Shown here: positions 1 through 9,244 of the stretch, in pieces
How positions within the stretch are numbered: position 1 is the stretch's first letter
Layout: the number at the start of each line of letters is the position of its first letter
Source: Asparagopsis taxiformis
Lineage: Eukaryota; Rhodophyta; Florideophyceae; Bonnemaisoniales; Bonnemaisoniaceae
Length of the DNA: 63,419 nt
Assembly: GCA_030407315.1 (NCBI GenBank)
Contig: JALQPE010001988.1
Span: 1 to 63,419, forward strand
Direction: 5' to 3'
Position numbers and translations under genes: made by a program
Notes under the pieces: generated by a model
Database searches by the model: none
What the model saw: only the letters and a program-made list of their open reading frames with translations
Told to the model about the DNA's origin: nothing

Positions 1-3000
1 CCACCATCGATGCGGCCCTTCGCATCACCCCCGTTTGTGGATGCTGCCACGGCGAAGGATCGAAGCCGGCTTTGCGAAAGCTGGCGGCTCGTCCTGTGGC
101 TCCCTGTCGTCATCGTTAGAATGACTGCTGGGAGGGTTTTTTCAACCCTCCTCAACCAGCGGGAACTGCCTAGCGAAGTGACCGGACAACTCATGCGTCG
201 CACATTACCAGCCGTGGACGATGCCAACAGGCCTTCCATAACAATAACCCCCAAGTTTTCCAACAATGCCTTCTTCACACCGCAAAGTACCTGTCCCACC
301 ACCGTATCCTCAGCAACCGGCGATGCAGCTGCCTGGAATGCTGCCGCCCTCATTTTCCGCCCGCCCGAACCGTCTCCACCGTCGTACTTTCCATATAGTA
401 CTTCATCCGGCTGCCAGACGCAATTGCGCTGGGGAGAACGGCGGCCACATTCTCATCGACGATGCTGTCGGGAATGGGATTCTCCTGGGCGTCGTCGAAC
501 TGGAGAACCGGCTCCCGAGAGCGACCTCGGGAAGCCGACTTGGATTTCTTTGACGACGACTTTGATGAAGTCTCACCGAGCCTTCTCTTTTTGGTAGAAG
601 GCTCGGGCGTCGCAGAAGCGGCTTCCAAGTTACGCTTCCCGAGGATGGAGTTTTCACCCGCATCCTCGGGGCGCTCTCCAGCTCGACGACCTCCACAGCA
701 CCACCCGCCCGTTCCACCACGACCGGAACGACTCGCTCGCTTGCAGGCGGGTACTCCTTCTGGGCATCACTTTCCTCCCAGAAGTTTCCACTCCGGGCGG
801 TGCAGAATCACTGACTTCAATGACATCTTCGTCAGGATCTGCACCGCCCTTCGCACTGCTGCCCTCGACCACATTCTCGGGAGTAGGGCCCTCCGTCGAA
901 ATCCTCGCAACCGTCTTCTGTCCAACCCCACCGGATGGTGAAGGGACGAAGCTGTCATCGCTGGAGCTTCCCGAACTGCTAGCAGATGCAGAACGGGAAG
1001 CTTCGACAGCGGGGGCCGGAGCAGCAGGGTGCTGCTGCTCGGCAGCCGGAGTCGCAGGCTCAGGCTGCGAAGCCGGTGAGACCTGCTCCTGCGCGGCTTG
1101 GACAGGACGGTTGGGGGTACCAGTCCCGGCGTGGGAAACTGGACCAGAGCGTTCGCTGCCATCCTGGGGACCACGCGCAGTCGGCTTGACCGGGGTCACC
1201 GCAGGGGAGGATGCAGACACGGCAGGGGTAGAGACAGGAACAGGGGCAACCTCGGAATTGCTGGAAGATTCCAGTTGAGGTGGTGGGGGCAAAGGAATGG
1301 AGGATGAAGGGATGGGCAAGGAATTGGAAGAGGAAGGGATGGGGGCATCATCACCACATGTGGCTGGGAGCGCAGCATGTGGGATGTCTGGGTACATCGC
1401 GTGAAAGCGTTTCCGCATTTGCATGTCGCGGTACCCAGTGACGCGCAGGAGCATTTTCCTGGCGTCCTTCCCGAAGACAGACTTCTTACGGGGAAAAATG
1501 TTCTCGACTTGTAACCATCGGGGGGGGGGCCTTCCTTGGGACGGAAGTCTGCCCAGCACCCCTTCTTGGGGACCATCTGAGCAAGAACTTCGACAACGCG
1601 CGAGCGAATGTCGAAGCTCTTGCTCGGGTCACCCACGCTGGGAATTGAGCCATCCAGCATCCTCATCACATCCGACACGTTCCAGTACTCGGCCACCTCC
1701 TTCACGTACCCGAAGATTTCCAACAAACCAGCAATCCATTCCTGCCCAATGGTACCAACCGAGTACGGTTTCAGCCCGGCCGACCGACGGCTACAAGTGT
1801 AGCGCGCCGTCATCTCCAGGATGAAACACTTCTGCACATCCGGAGCACTCCTGAACGACCCATTGAACAACAAGTTCACCGTACACCCAGCCAGATCCTC
1901 GGTTGAAGAAAACTGCACGAACTCCGGCCTGTTCGGGATGCTCGACCAGTACTTGAAAGCAGGGCTTTCAATGGTCTTGAAACCTCGGGCGATGGAGACG
2001 TAGCGCATGAGCTGTCTCGGACGAATCCAGCTCAGCGCTTTCCGTTCTTTTATGTATTGAACGGTCGGCTCGATCTTCTTCTTTCCCAGGCGGTGGATAT
2101 TGATGAACTCCATCACAGAGCACACATTGTCAGCAACTGTTACCTCGCTGACATTGTGGGTGTGGAAGTTCATCAGCCGTGAAAGCGGGAGTACTTCTTC
2201 GGAGCAGAAGACATCCCGGCCAAGCCGAGTCGGTGGGAGGAGAAAGTCGACTGGAATAGTTCCAAAGCGACGGTAGATGTCAGACTTGACAAACTCCTCC
2301 CACTCTGGACTGTCCTTCGCAGGAGCAGGTCCAGCCGACTCGAGAATGGCCTTCAACGCGGTCACTCGGTGAGATCCATCGACATATTGCAGTCGTACTT
2401 TTGCATTGGAATCAATCACCTCGCAGACGGACACGCGTGAAGCAATCACGGAAAATCCCTGAGTGAGAAACGTTTTCTTCAACTCATCAACGCGATGCGG
2501 CCTGACCACCCTGGACACGACTGCCGGAGGAGAAACATCCAGAGGGGAAATGAAGACTGGAATGTTTCGGCAGCTCTCCGGACTTATGTCGTAGTCCACA
2601 TCCACCGGGATGGGCACTGTGCCAGGGTAGGCCAGCCTGGTGCTGCGGAGAGGCTTGTTCGGTACGATGTCACGAGCGTTGTGATCATCGACCTTCTCCG
2701 CATCCTCTGCCAAGTCGCTGCCGGACGCGATGATCATGTCCGGAGCAGGCGAGCTGGGCAGAGGAGCACCAGATCCCTCGACGGCTGGCGCCGCTTCGGC
2801 AGATTGAGCCGGAAGCGGAGTTGCGGGAACGCCAGCGTCGATTGTCGGGACAACCGCGGGATCGGAAGCGGAAGGGGGGGAGGGGACGGGCTTAGGTGCT
2901 GGGCTGAGCTGGGTCAGCGCTGCAGCAGCTTCGCAAACGTCCATGGGGACAGGGGGGGCCAGAGAAGGAGAAGGAGAGGGAGAAGGAGAGGGAGAAGGAG

Positions 3001-3073
3001 TGGGAGAATCGTTGTCACGGCGGCTGGCAGAGCGCACCTGGCGGTCGAAAGCGTTGGGGGATTGTTGAGCCAT
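1..3073 (-). CDS. ParB-like + dioxygenase-type protein, left-truncated and frame-broken
   Basis: Start chosen at the ATG at 3073 (MAQQSPNAFD); an in-frame upstream extension has only a TTG start. Residues ~20-115 are Pro/Ser/Ala-rich. A ParB/sulfiredoxin-like domain follows (~170-340) with VVRPHRVDELKKTF, the nucleotide-binding-type loop DGSHR (232-236) and a downstream N-F-H-T-H-N-V motif (302-308). The first frame runs to a 10-G run at 1520-1529; the continuation lies one frame over (about 1520 to 700), is Ser/Pro/Ala-rich and carries RRSTRL-type basic motifs, and further frame changes follow near 600-720 and 353. The reading after the breaks still matches the paralogue at 4649-7909: SRMKYYM at 392-412 equals its SRMKYYI, and KALLENLGVIVMEGLLASS at about 215-283 aligns with MIDELGYVVLQDIFSSTT. 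The catalytic dioxygenase part would lie left of the window. Either a decaying copy or indel errors in the sequence. Confidence 0.7.
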
Positions 3074-3307
3074 TGCTTTGGTGAGTGATTGACAAACGAA
3101 GAGTGAAAGATTGAGAAAGAGAGAAGAAGATCTGAACGACAAGCTGTTTTGCTGCGTAAGCTGAGTAAGATAGGCGAAACTTAGAGATCTGACATATTCC
3201 TATTAGTATACACCCTGGTAATGATATTCAGCGGTTGACCAATCCGAACCTTCCACATCACTTTTCGTTGTACGACAATTACAGCTCAGGCAGTTTACCA
3301 AGGATCC
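3074..3307. other. 5' flank of the first ParB-like gene
   Basis: Short AT-richer spacer between the ATG at 3073 and the first palindrome cluster. It should contain the promoter of the minus-strand gene, but I see no clear TATA element or other motif. Confidence 0.4.
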
Positions 3308-3571
3308 TTACAGCAAAGCCATCGTTACGATGACTTTGCTGTAAGGAAACGTTTCATTACAGAGGCCAGGAATTTTTTTACCGGGTAAAGAAATCATGGC
3401 CACTGTAATGTTTTGTTTCCTGACAGCAAAGTCATCGTTACGATGACTTTGCTGTAAGAAAACGTTTTCATTACAGCGGCCAGGAATTTTTTTACCGGGT
3501 AAAGAAATCATGGCCACTGTAATGAAACCTTTCCTTACAGCAAAGTCATCGTAACGATGACTTTGCTGTAA
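3308..3571. repeat. Palindrome cluster 1 (three 37-bp A palindromes alternating with B palindromes)
   Basis: A units at 3308-3344, 3421-3457 and 3535-3571. Each is an inverted repeat with 17-nt arms TTACAGCAAAGTCATCG and its reverse complement around a 3-nt centre (TTA or TAA); the first has one arm mismatch and the second starts TGACAG. Centres are 113-114 bp apart. Between them lie B units, longer imperfect palindromes starting near CATTACAG.GGCCA and ending TGGCCACTGTAATG around a TTTACCGGGTAAA core. The cluster sits about 235 bp upstream of the ParB-like gene that starts at 3073. Confidence 0.95.
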
Positions 3572-4171
3572 GCATCCCTGGTAAACTGCTCCATCTGTAA
3601 GCCGTTGGTCTCAACCCTCGCTCTCGTTTCTGTTGTCCTCCTTCATCATCTCCACCTACCTTCCCCTACACACCACCTCTCTAATGTCACTCTACCCACC
3701 CTTTGGTGCATGAAATATTTTCTTACCACTGCCATAGTCTACACATACTGCTGCCTTCATACCTCTGCATGCCTACCCTTCAATCTTTCTTCCATCTTTC
3801 TCTACCGTGCTAGGCTTAGACCATGCTCTGTGCACATCTGACTTACTTAATATCATTGTATAGCTAGAAACTAGAATAATAATTACATCACTAGAGTACA
3901 CTGCAAATGTTAGTAACTATGGTTGGTGTGGTACACAACACCCTACCTCCTTCATGAGTAAACTTTGCGCACAGAACCGTTCAATACCAGGTAGTGCAGC
4001 CAGCGCAAACCAGGCTTGCACGACGCAGAGTGCTCCCCAGAGCCGTCAACAGTCGTCCAAACCATCGTTGTACGATGTTCCCGGCTCCACACTTCCCTTC
4101 TCACCCTTCCCAGGGTGGGAGACGGACGAAACTCCCAACCGCTTACAGCCGAAGCCGTTTACCCGGGATGC
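3572..4171. other. Gene-free spacer
   Basis: Pyrimidine-rich, CT-biased sequence with no open frame that looks coding. Near 4144 there is a lone half-site CTTACAGCC close to the second cluster. Confidence 0.5.
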
Positions 4172-4397
4172 TTACAGCAAAGTCATCGTTACGATGACTT
4201 TGCTGTAAGGAAAGGTTTGATTACAGTGGTGAGAAAATTTTACCGGGTAAAAAAATCAGCAAGAATTTTTTACCCGGTAAAAAATTGTGGCCGCTGTAAT
4301 GATTTGATTTCTTACAGCAAAGTCATCGTAACGATGACTTTGCTGTAAGAAATCAAATCATTACAGCAAAGTCATCGTAACGATGACTTTGCTGTCA
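4172..4397. repeat. Palindrome cluster 2
   Basis: Three A palindromes at 4172-4208, 4312-4348 and 4361-4397 with the same arms as cluster 1; the last ends GCTGTCA instead of GCTGTAA. A B-type palindrome with TTTTACCGGGTAAA and TTTACCCGGTAAAA cores lies between the first two; the second and third are only 12 bp apart. The cluster lies about 250 bp beyond the 3' end of the ParB-dioxygenase gene, so that gene has palindrome clusters on both sides. Confidence 0.95.
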
Positions 4398-4648
4398 GCA
4401 CCCCAGCGAAACTGCATCATCTGTAAGCCTTCCTCACCTCAATGTTGTAACCAAAGACGACTGCGATATTACCTTGTTCTATTCTAGTAGTGCCCACCAT
4501 AGTTTCCTCCCCTTCTCATATTAAATTGAGTATTGTATATCTCTCGACCCGTCTACATACGCAAACGTCATGTACTAGCCTAACTTTCATCGTTTACTTG
4601 AAGGCGGCCTTGATGCCTGCCATAGAATGCTATTAAGAACTAATTTCA

Positions 4649-7600
4649 TCAGATATCTAAACGCTCCCAGTAGTTGACATTGAAGGGAGGCTGTAGCAAC
4701 TTCTCCCTGGAAGTTCGCAGTGATAGATGGGACCGGATAGGATGCTGGTACCTCACCGAAGAACGACCCTCCGCGAATCCCATTCCTCCGTGATACACGT
4801 CCGTTCGGCATACAAGCAGGGAATACGGTGGGATGCGCACGTTCGTCACTGGCACGCGGTACTTGTCTTTCGCTGGATGACTTAGGCACACATGGCTGAA
4901 CTTGGCGATACGAATGATGAACCCATCCGCACCAGCAGCCATCATGAAATATGATGGCGAGTTGAGAGGACCAGTTCCAGTTCCCTCACGGACGGGAACA
5001 TCGGTATGCATAAGTTGCTCCTGACTACCTTCTGCGGTCAAAATCAGACGAAGACCCGTTTCTGGAAAGACCACCGCTTCTTCTCTTCCAAACCCGAGCT
5101 TCAGGTTCTCCGCACAAATCGCCTTACCTAGCTCCAGAATCAGCTTGTTCCTGTACTGCCGCGCGCTTTCTTGCTCAAGGTCATCGCAGATGCTTTTCCG
5201 GTCCGTCTTGAATACACCAGTGCTGTCTTTCGGTCGAAGTGGTTTCCACGGGTTCTTCTGACTTGCACTTGAGCCACTTGTAGTACCTTGGAATGTGCTG
5301 GCCATCTGTGTGAATAACTCGTGCGTAGCTGCTCCCACTGTAGTAGAAGAGAAAATGTCTTGCAACACCACGTAACCAAGCTCGTCGATCATTCTTCTCT
5401 GGTAGCTGAAGTATTGTTGGCTTTCACAAGAACCGAGGGGACATACCAAAGTAGAGTAGCCTGCAGCTGCTTCCATTATCTCCGTCCGGATTGTATCAAT
5501 GTCTTCTTCTGTGATATAATACTTCATTCTCGAGTTGGAAGGAACGCATAAAGGCAGCTTCTCAGGTATGTCCTCTGCGAATGTGCGGTCTGGAAGGGAG
5601 TTTTCTTGCTCGTCAGTGAAGAGTGGTGCTTCTTCTCCAGTCGTTCGTTTTCTTGCATTGACTCTACTCTTCTTTTCCCGGGGAGGCCCAATCTCAATGT
5701 TGTCATCCGGCGTATTGGGCTCAGAAAACTTCGCGCTAGTATCTTCCCTTCTTCGCTTCTTATGCAACCTGGACTCGTTTTCATCGCCGCTTCCACCAGA
5801 ACTCCTGCTTCTTCCCGAATTCTCCTTGTCCACTTCGGCCGGGCTAGTGCTGTAAGTTTCTGGTGTCCTGATTCGAAGTTTCAATATCACAGAGCGGTTC
5901 TGCGCATCTCCAGCTTGTTGTCCAGGCGTGTCTATGTCCATGCGACCACTATTGTCCAAGTTGATATCCAGACTTTGCGTATCGCCGCTTTGTTTCCTTC
6001 CCTGAGGAAGATCTTCTCTGACAATCCTTCCCGGCGAATTATCCCTGGCACGACTTTCCCGCTCTGCCCTTGAAGCTGAAAGACGTTCCTGTTCTTTTTG
6101 GAGAACAGCAAGACGTTCTGCTTCCCTCTTCTCAGCTGCTGCAAGACGCGTGGCAGGACGTTCCTGTCCTCCCTCTTTTGCTGCGGCAGGACGGTCTTCT
6201 GCTTCTTTCGGGGTGCTCAGAGGTGCCTCTTCTATTGCTTTCGTCGCGACAGCAGGAATCACTTCTTCAGCCACCACATTTGGAGTAATTTCCTGTTCTT
6301 CCTCCACAACAGCAGAAACTTCCTGCTCTGCTTGGGCTTCGGCAGATACTCCTTCTTCTGCTTGAACAGGACCAGAAGTTTCCACAGTTTCCTTCTCTGT
6401 AGAATTATTTCCCTGTTCTGCGGCAGTAGGTGCTTCTTCGTCTTCTGCTTTGGCGCCATCAACAAGTGCTTTTTCTATTTCTCCGGGGGTCATGCGATTC
6501 CGTTCCCTCTCCTCCTCCGCTTTCGTCTCCTGCATTGCCTTTGTCCCGGTAGCATATTCCAGTTTGTCGTAAAAACTGTTTGTAAACATCCCGTTCTTGG
6601 TTCTCAGACTGCTACTGTCTACCACGTCGTCATGAAAGTCGACAAGGACGAATACAATGCGCTCTCCAATGCGATGATCATTATCCCCGACCTCCTTCGC
6701 GTTTTCTGCTGCCAAATCCGTTCGCACGAATTCCTCCATCGTTGCAGAGTTCAACCACTTGCGGACGACCTCTGCCATATCATAGATGGCCAACAGAGCC
6801 AGTAGCCAAGTGCGCATCGTGAACGGACTTCCGCTTCCGATATTTCTGACAAGTCCTCTCTTCCTCCTCATCCTTGTCCACGACGCTGTCATCTCGAGCA
6901 CAAACCACTGGAACCACTCCTTATCGCGCGTCCCGCGTCCGTCCGTGCCATTGCGGAATATTGCGTTATTGACAAGATCGAGCACGCACCCGTACATATC
7001 GGCAGAGTCAATTCGAGAAAAGTCCGGATCTCTTCCCTCGGTTCTTGCATCCTCGATTTCTCTGTTCCTATCCAAAGCATTGTAAACGCTAGGGATAGAG
7101 CTCCAGTACACGAAAGCAACGCTGTCTGTGCGATTGAACCCCTTCGCAATGTTGATGTACTGCCTATACGAGTTCTCCGAACGGTTCCTGTCGGACGGCA
7201 GAATATAGCTCACTTCTTTCAGAATAGGAATAAGCCGGACAACAGGAAGATCCATCTGGTTGGAAAACCTGAGAAACTCTATGACCGCACACACATTGTC
7301 GGCAATGCTCACAGAAGCGACATCGTGAGTTTGTATATTGGCTTCGAGAGACAGTTTCAGAACCTCCAGCGCATCGAAAATTAGACGCCCGTTCGGCGCA
7401 ATCAACTGTTGTACCCAAACCAATTCCAAGGAATCCCTGTTCTTTCCTGAGTACTTCTCCAGGCATAGTTGCAGAGCAGCTATGCGATGAGAGCCATCGA
7501 TGCAGTAAAACTCGTCTCCTTCGTTATCTTCCATTTTGCAGACTGTAATCATAGTTCCAGTGGTAGAGAAACCTCTATCCATGAAAATGCTGGCCAGTTC

Positions 7601-7909
7601 GTTTACACGACCCGGTCGCACCAAACGGGAGGTCACTGTCGGAAATTTCACTTTGCGAGGATCAACTTGCACTTTAGAAGAGCTGTACTGAGCAATAGTG
7701 ATGCTTTTCTCTTCAGCAGAAGGAGAATTGCTCTTCTCCGCTGTAGTATTCATGATACTATTGTCTCCCATTGTAATCCCTGCAATCTCAGTTCGTTCAA
7801 TCGGTTCTCTGTTCAAATGTTGTGTAGACGATGAAATCCACAATTGTGGTACCTCCGAGTGCGCTTCCCGTCTCTCAGCTTCCTCTCTTATACTGTCCGG
7901 ACAAGACAT
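4649..7909 (-). CDS. ParB-like domain + 2OG-Fe(II) dioxygenase fusion protein
   Basis: 1086 aa from the ATG at 7909; the ATG at residue 47 is an alternative start. Residues ~85-330 form a ParB/sulfiredoxin-type domain: RLVRPGRVNELASIF, then CIDGSHR (DGSHR 138-142), then N-I-Q-T-H-D-V (191-197). Residues ~480-800 are low-complexity, Glu/Ala-rich with a coiled-coil stretch, followed by basic patches (KKRRRED, KKSRVNARKR) that look like nuclear localisation signals. The C-terminal ~250 residues look like a phytanoyl-CoA-hydroxylase-type double-stranded beta helix: H968-x-D970 (LMHTDVP), YFMMAAGADGF, H1040 (DVYHGG) and R1053, the expected 2-His-1-carboxylate plus 2OG-binding Arg. Seen: domain order and metal ligands. 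Known: this fold oxidises small molecules, proteins or nucleic acids with 2OG. Inferred: a nuclear DNA- or chromatin-directed enzyme. The substrate is unknown. Confidence 0.8.
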   Translation of the reverse strand: MSCPDSIREEAERREAHSEVPQLWISSSTQHLNREPIERTEIAGITMGDNSIMNTTAEKSNSPSAEEKSITIAQYSSSKVQVDPRKVKFPTVTSRLVRPGRVNELASIFMDRGFSTTGTMITVCKMEDNEGDEFYCIDGSHRIAALQLCLEKYSGKNRDSLELVWVQQLIAPNGRLIFDALEVLKLSLEANIQTHDVASVSIADNVCAVIEFLRFSNQMDLPVVRLIPILKEVSYILPSDRNRSENSYRQYINIAKGFNRTDSVAFVYWSSIPSVYNALDRNREIEDARTEGRDPDFSRIDSADMYGCVLDLVNNAIFRNGTDGRGTRDKEWFQWFVLEMTASWTRMRRKRGLVRNIGSGSPFTMRTWLLALLAIYDMAEVVRKWLNSATMEEFVRTDLAAENAKEVGDNDHRIGERIVFVLVDFHDDVVDSSSLRTKNGMFTNSFYDKLEYATGTKAMQETKAEEERERNRMTPGEIEKALVDGAKAEDEEAPTAAEQGNNSTEKETVETSGPVQAEEGVSAEAQAEQEVSAVVEEEQEITPNVVAEEVIPAVATKAIEEAPLSTPKEAEDRPAAAKEGGQERPATRLAAAEKREAERLAVLQKEQERLSASRAERESRARDNSPGRIVREDLPQGRKQSGDTQSLDINLDNSGRMDIDTPGQQAGDAQNRSVILKLRIRTPETYSTSPAEVDKENSGRSRSSGGSGDENESRLHKKRRREDTSAKFSEPNTPDDNIEIGPPREKKSRVNARKRTTGEEAPLFTDEQENSLPDRTFAEDIPEKLPLCVPSNSRMKYYITEEDIDTIRTEIMEAAAGYSTLVCPLGSCESQQYFSYQRRMIDELGYVVLQDIFSSTTVGAATHELFTQMASTFQGTTSGSSASQKNPWKPLRPKDSTGVFKTDRKSICDDLEQESARQYRNKLILELGKAICAENLKLGFGREEAVVFPETGLRLILTAEGSQEQLMHTDVPVREGTGTGPLNSPSYFMMAAGADGFIIRIAKFSHVCLSHPAKDKYRVPVTNVRIPPYSLLVCRTDVYHGGMGFAEGRSSVRYQHPIRSHLSLRTSREKLLQPPFNVNYWERLDI

Positions 7910-8609
7910 TCCCTACCTACGTTCAGTCCTGATGAACCTTACGCTGCACCCGCTCAGCACCTCTGACTCTACCTGATCCTGATACCTCCACAAAGCGTTT
8001 AGCCCTTTCCATCAATCTACACCTAATAGTATGTACCTCTAGCGCATATAATGCAATCGAACCCGTTTACCTCACCACGTCAATTATCATTCATATTCCA
8101 ACAACCTATTTCATCCACACTCTCCACCTCGCTTCTTCTTCCGTACCATTGATTCCTATCAATCGATTCTACGTGAGTTTTATACATTTACTACGATCCA
8201 CCTCTCCTACAAGTCTGAAAAATTCATTTCTACACTAACTTTTGCTACTCACAAATGAACGGTTCCCGTGCAGGCCACTGCTTGAATTTCTTCCTATTGG
8301 CGTACTCGGCTGCAAAGGATTCATAGACTATTTAAACGGTGATCATATAAATGGTTTTCAATGTGCTCCAATGGACAATACACCAAAGAACATCAATATG
8401 AATTCATTTCAACTACCTATTCACTACTGCGATTCAGTTTTCTTGCATACCAAATCTCATTGCGTTCCTACCCTAGTCGATTCAAAATGCTTCCTCTTCG
8501 TCAGTTGATCAATATTCCTTATTCCTTACAACGAGCAGGTCCTCTGGACATCCTAAAGTTGGTTACTTAACCTTAACTATCGATGAATTTGCTGTAATGA
8601 AACGTTTTC
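7910..8609. other. 5' flank of ParB-dioxygenase gene
   Basis: About 700 bp without a convincing gene. The promoter of the minus-strand gene should lie here, but no clear core element is seen. A degenerate half palindrome (CGATGAATTTGCTGTAA, 8581-8597) precedes cluster 3. Confidence 0.4.
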
Positions 8610-9123
8610 TTACAGCAAAGTCATCGTTACGATGACTTTGCTGTAAGAAAAGAAAACATTACAGCAGCCATGATTTCTTTACCGGGTAAAAAAATTGTGG
8701 CCGCTGTAATGAAACGTTTTCTTACAGCAAAGTCATCGTTACGATGACTTTGCTGTAAGAAAAGAAAACATTACAGTAGCCATGATTTCTTTACCGGGTA
8801 AAAAATTGTGGCCGCTGTAATGAAACGTTTTCTTACAGCAAAGTCATCGTAACGATGACTTTGCTGTAAGAAAGCAAATCATTACAGCGGCCACAATTTT
8901 TTTACCCGGTAAAATTTCTTGCTGATTTTTTACCCGGTAAAAAATTCTTCGGCCACTGCAAGGAAACGGTTCCTTACAGCAAAGTCATCGTTACGATGAC
9001 TTTGCTGTAAGAAAGCAAATCATTACAGCTGCCACGATTTTTTTACCCGGTAAAACATTCTTGGCCACTGTAATGGAAACGTTTTCTTACAGCAAAGTCA
9101 TCGTAACGATGACTTTGCTGTAA
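8610..9123. repeat. Palindrome cluster 3 (five A palindromes)
   Basis: A units at 8610-8646, 8722-8758, 8833-8869, 8974-9010 and 9087-9123, all with near-perfect 17-nt arms. Centre spacings are about 112, 111, 141 and 113 bp. B units containing TTTACCGGGTAAA or TTTACCCGGTAAA lie between them; the longer gap holds two cores. The centre alternates between CGTTACG and CGTAACG, i.e. unit orientation varies. It separates the ParB-dioxygenase gene (5' side) from the transposase gene (3' side). Confidence 0.95.
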
Positions 9124-9244
9124 GCATACCTCCCTCCATCCTCTCAGATCCTCTCCCCACTACTTTGCACCAATCCACCACCGCCCTAGAGTGTACAATT
9201 CATATGTGATGCATCTGGTTATTCATTTTATTCTTCCCTAAAAA

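Noticed and set aside
6098..6805. 235-aa plus-strand frame rich in Phe/Ser/Cys
   Set aside because: Shadow of the Glu/Lys-rich linker of the ParB-dioxygenase gene on the other strand.
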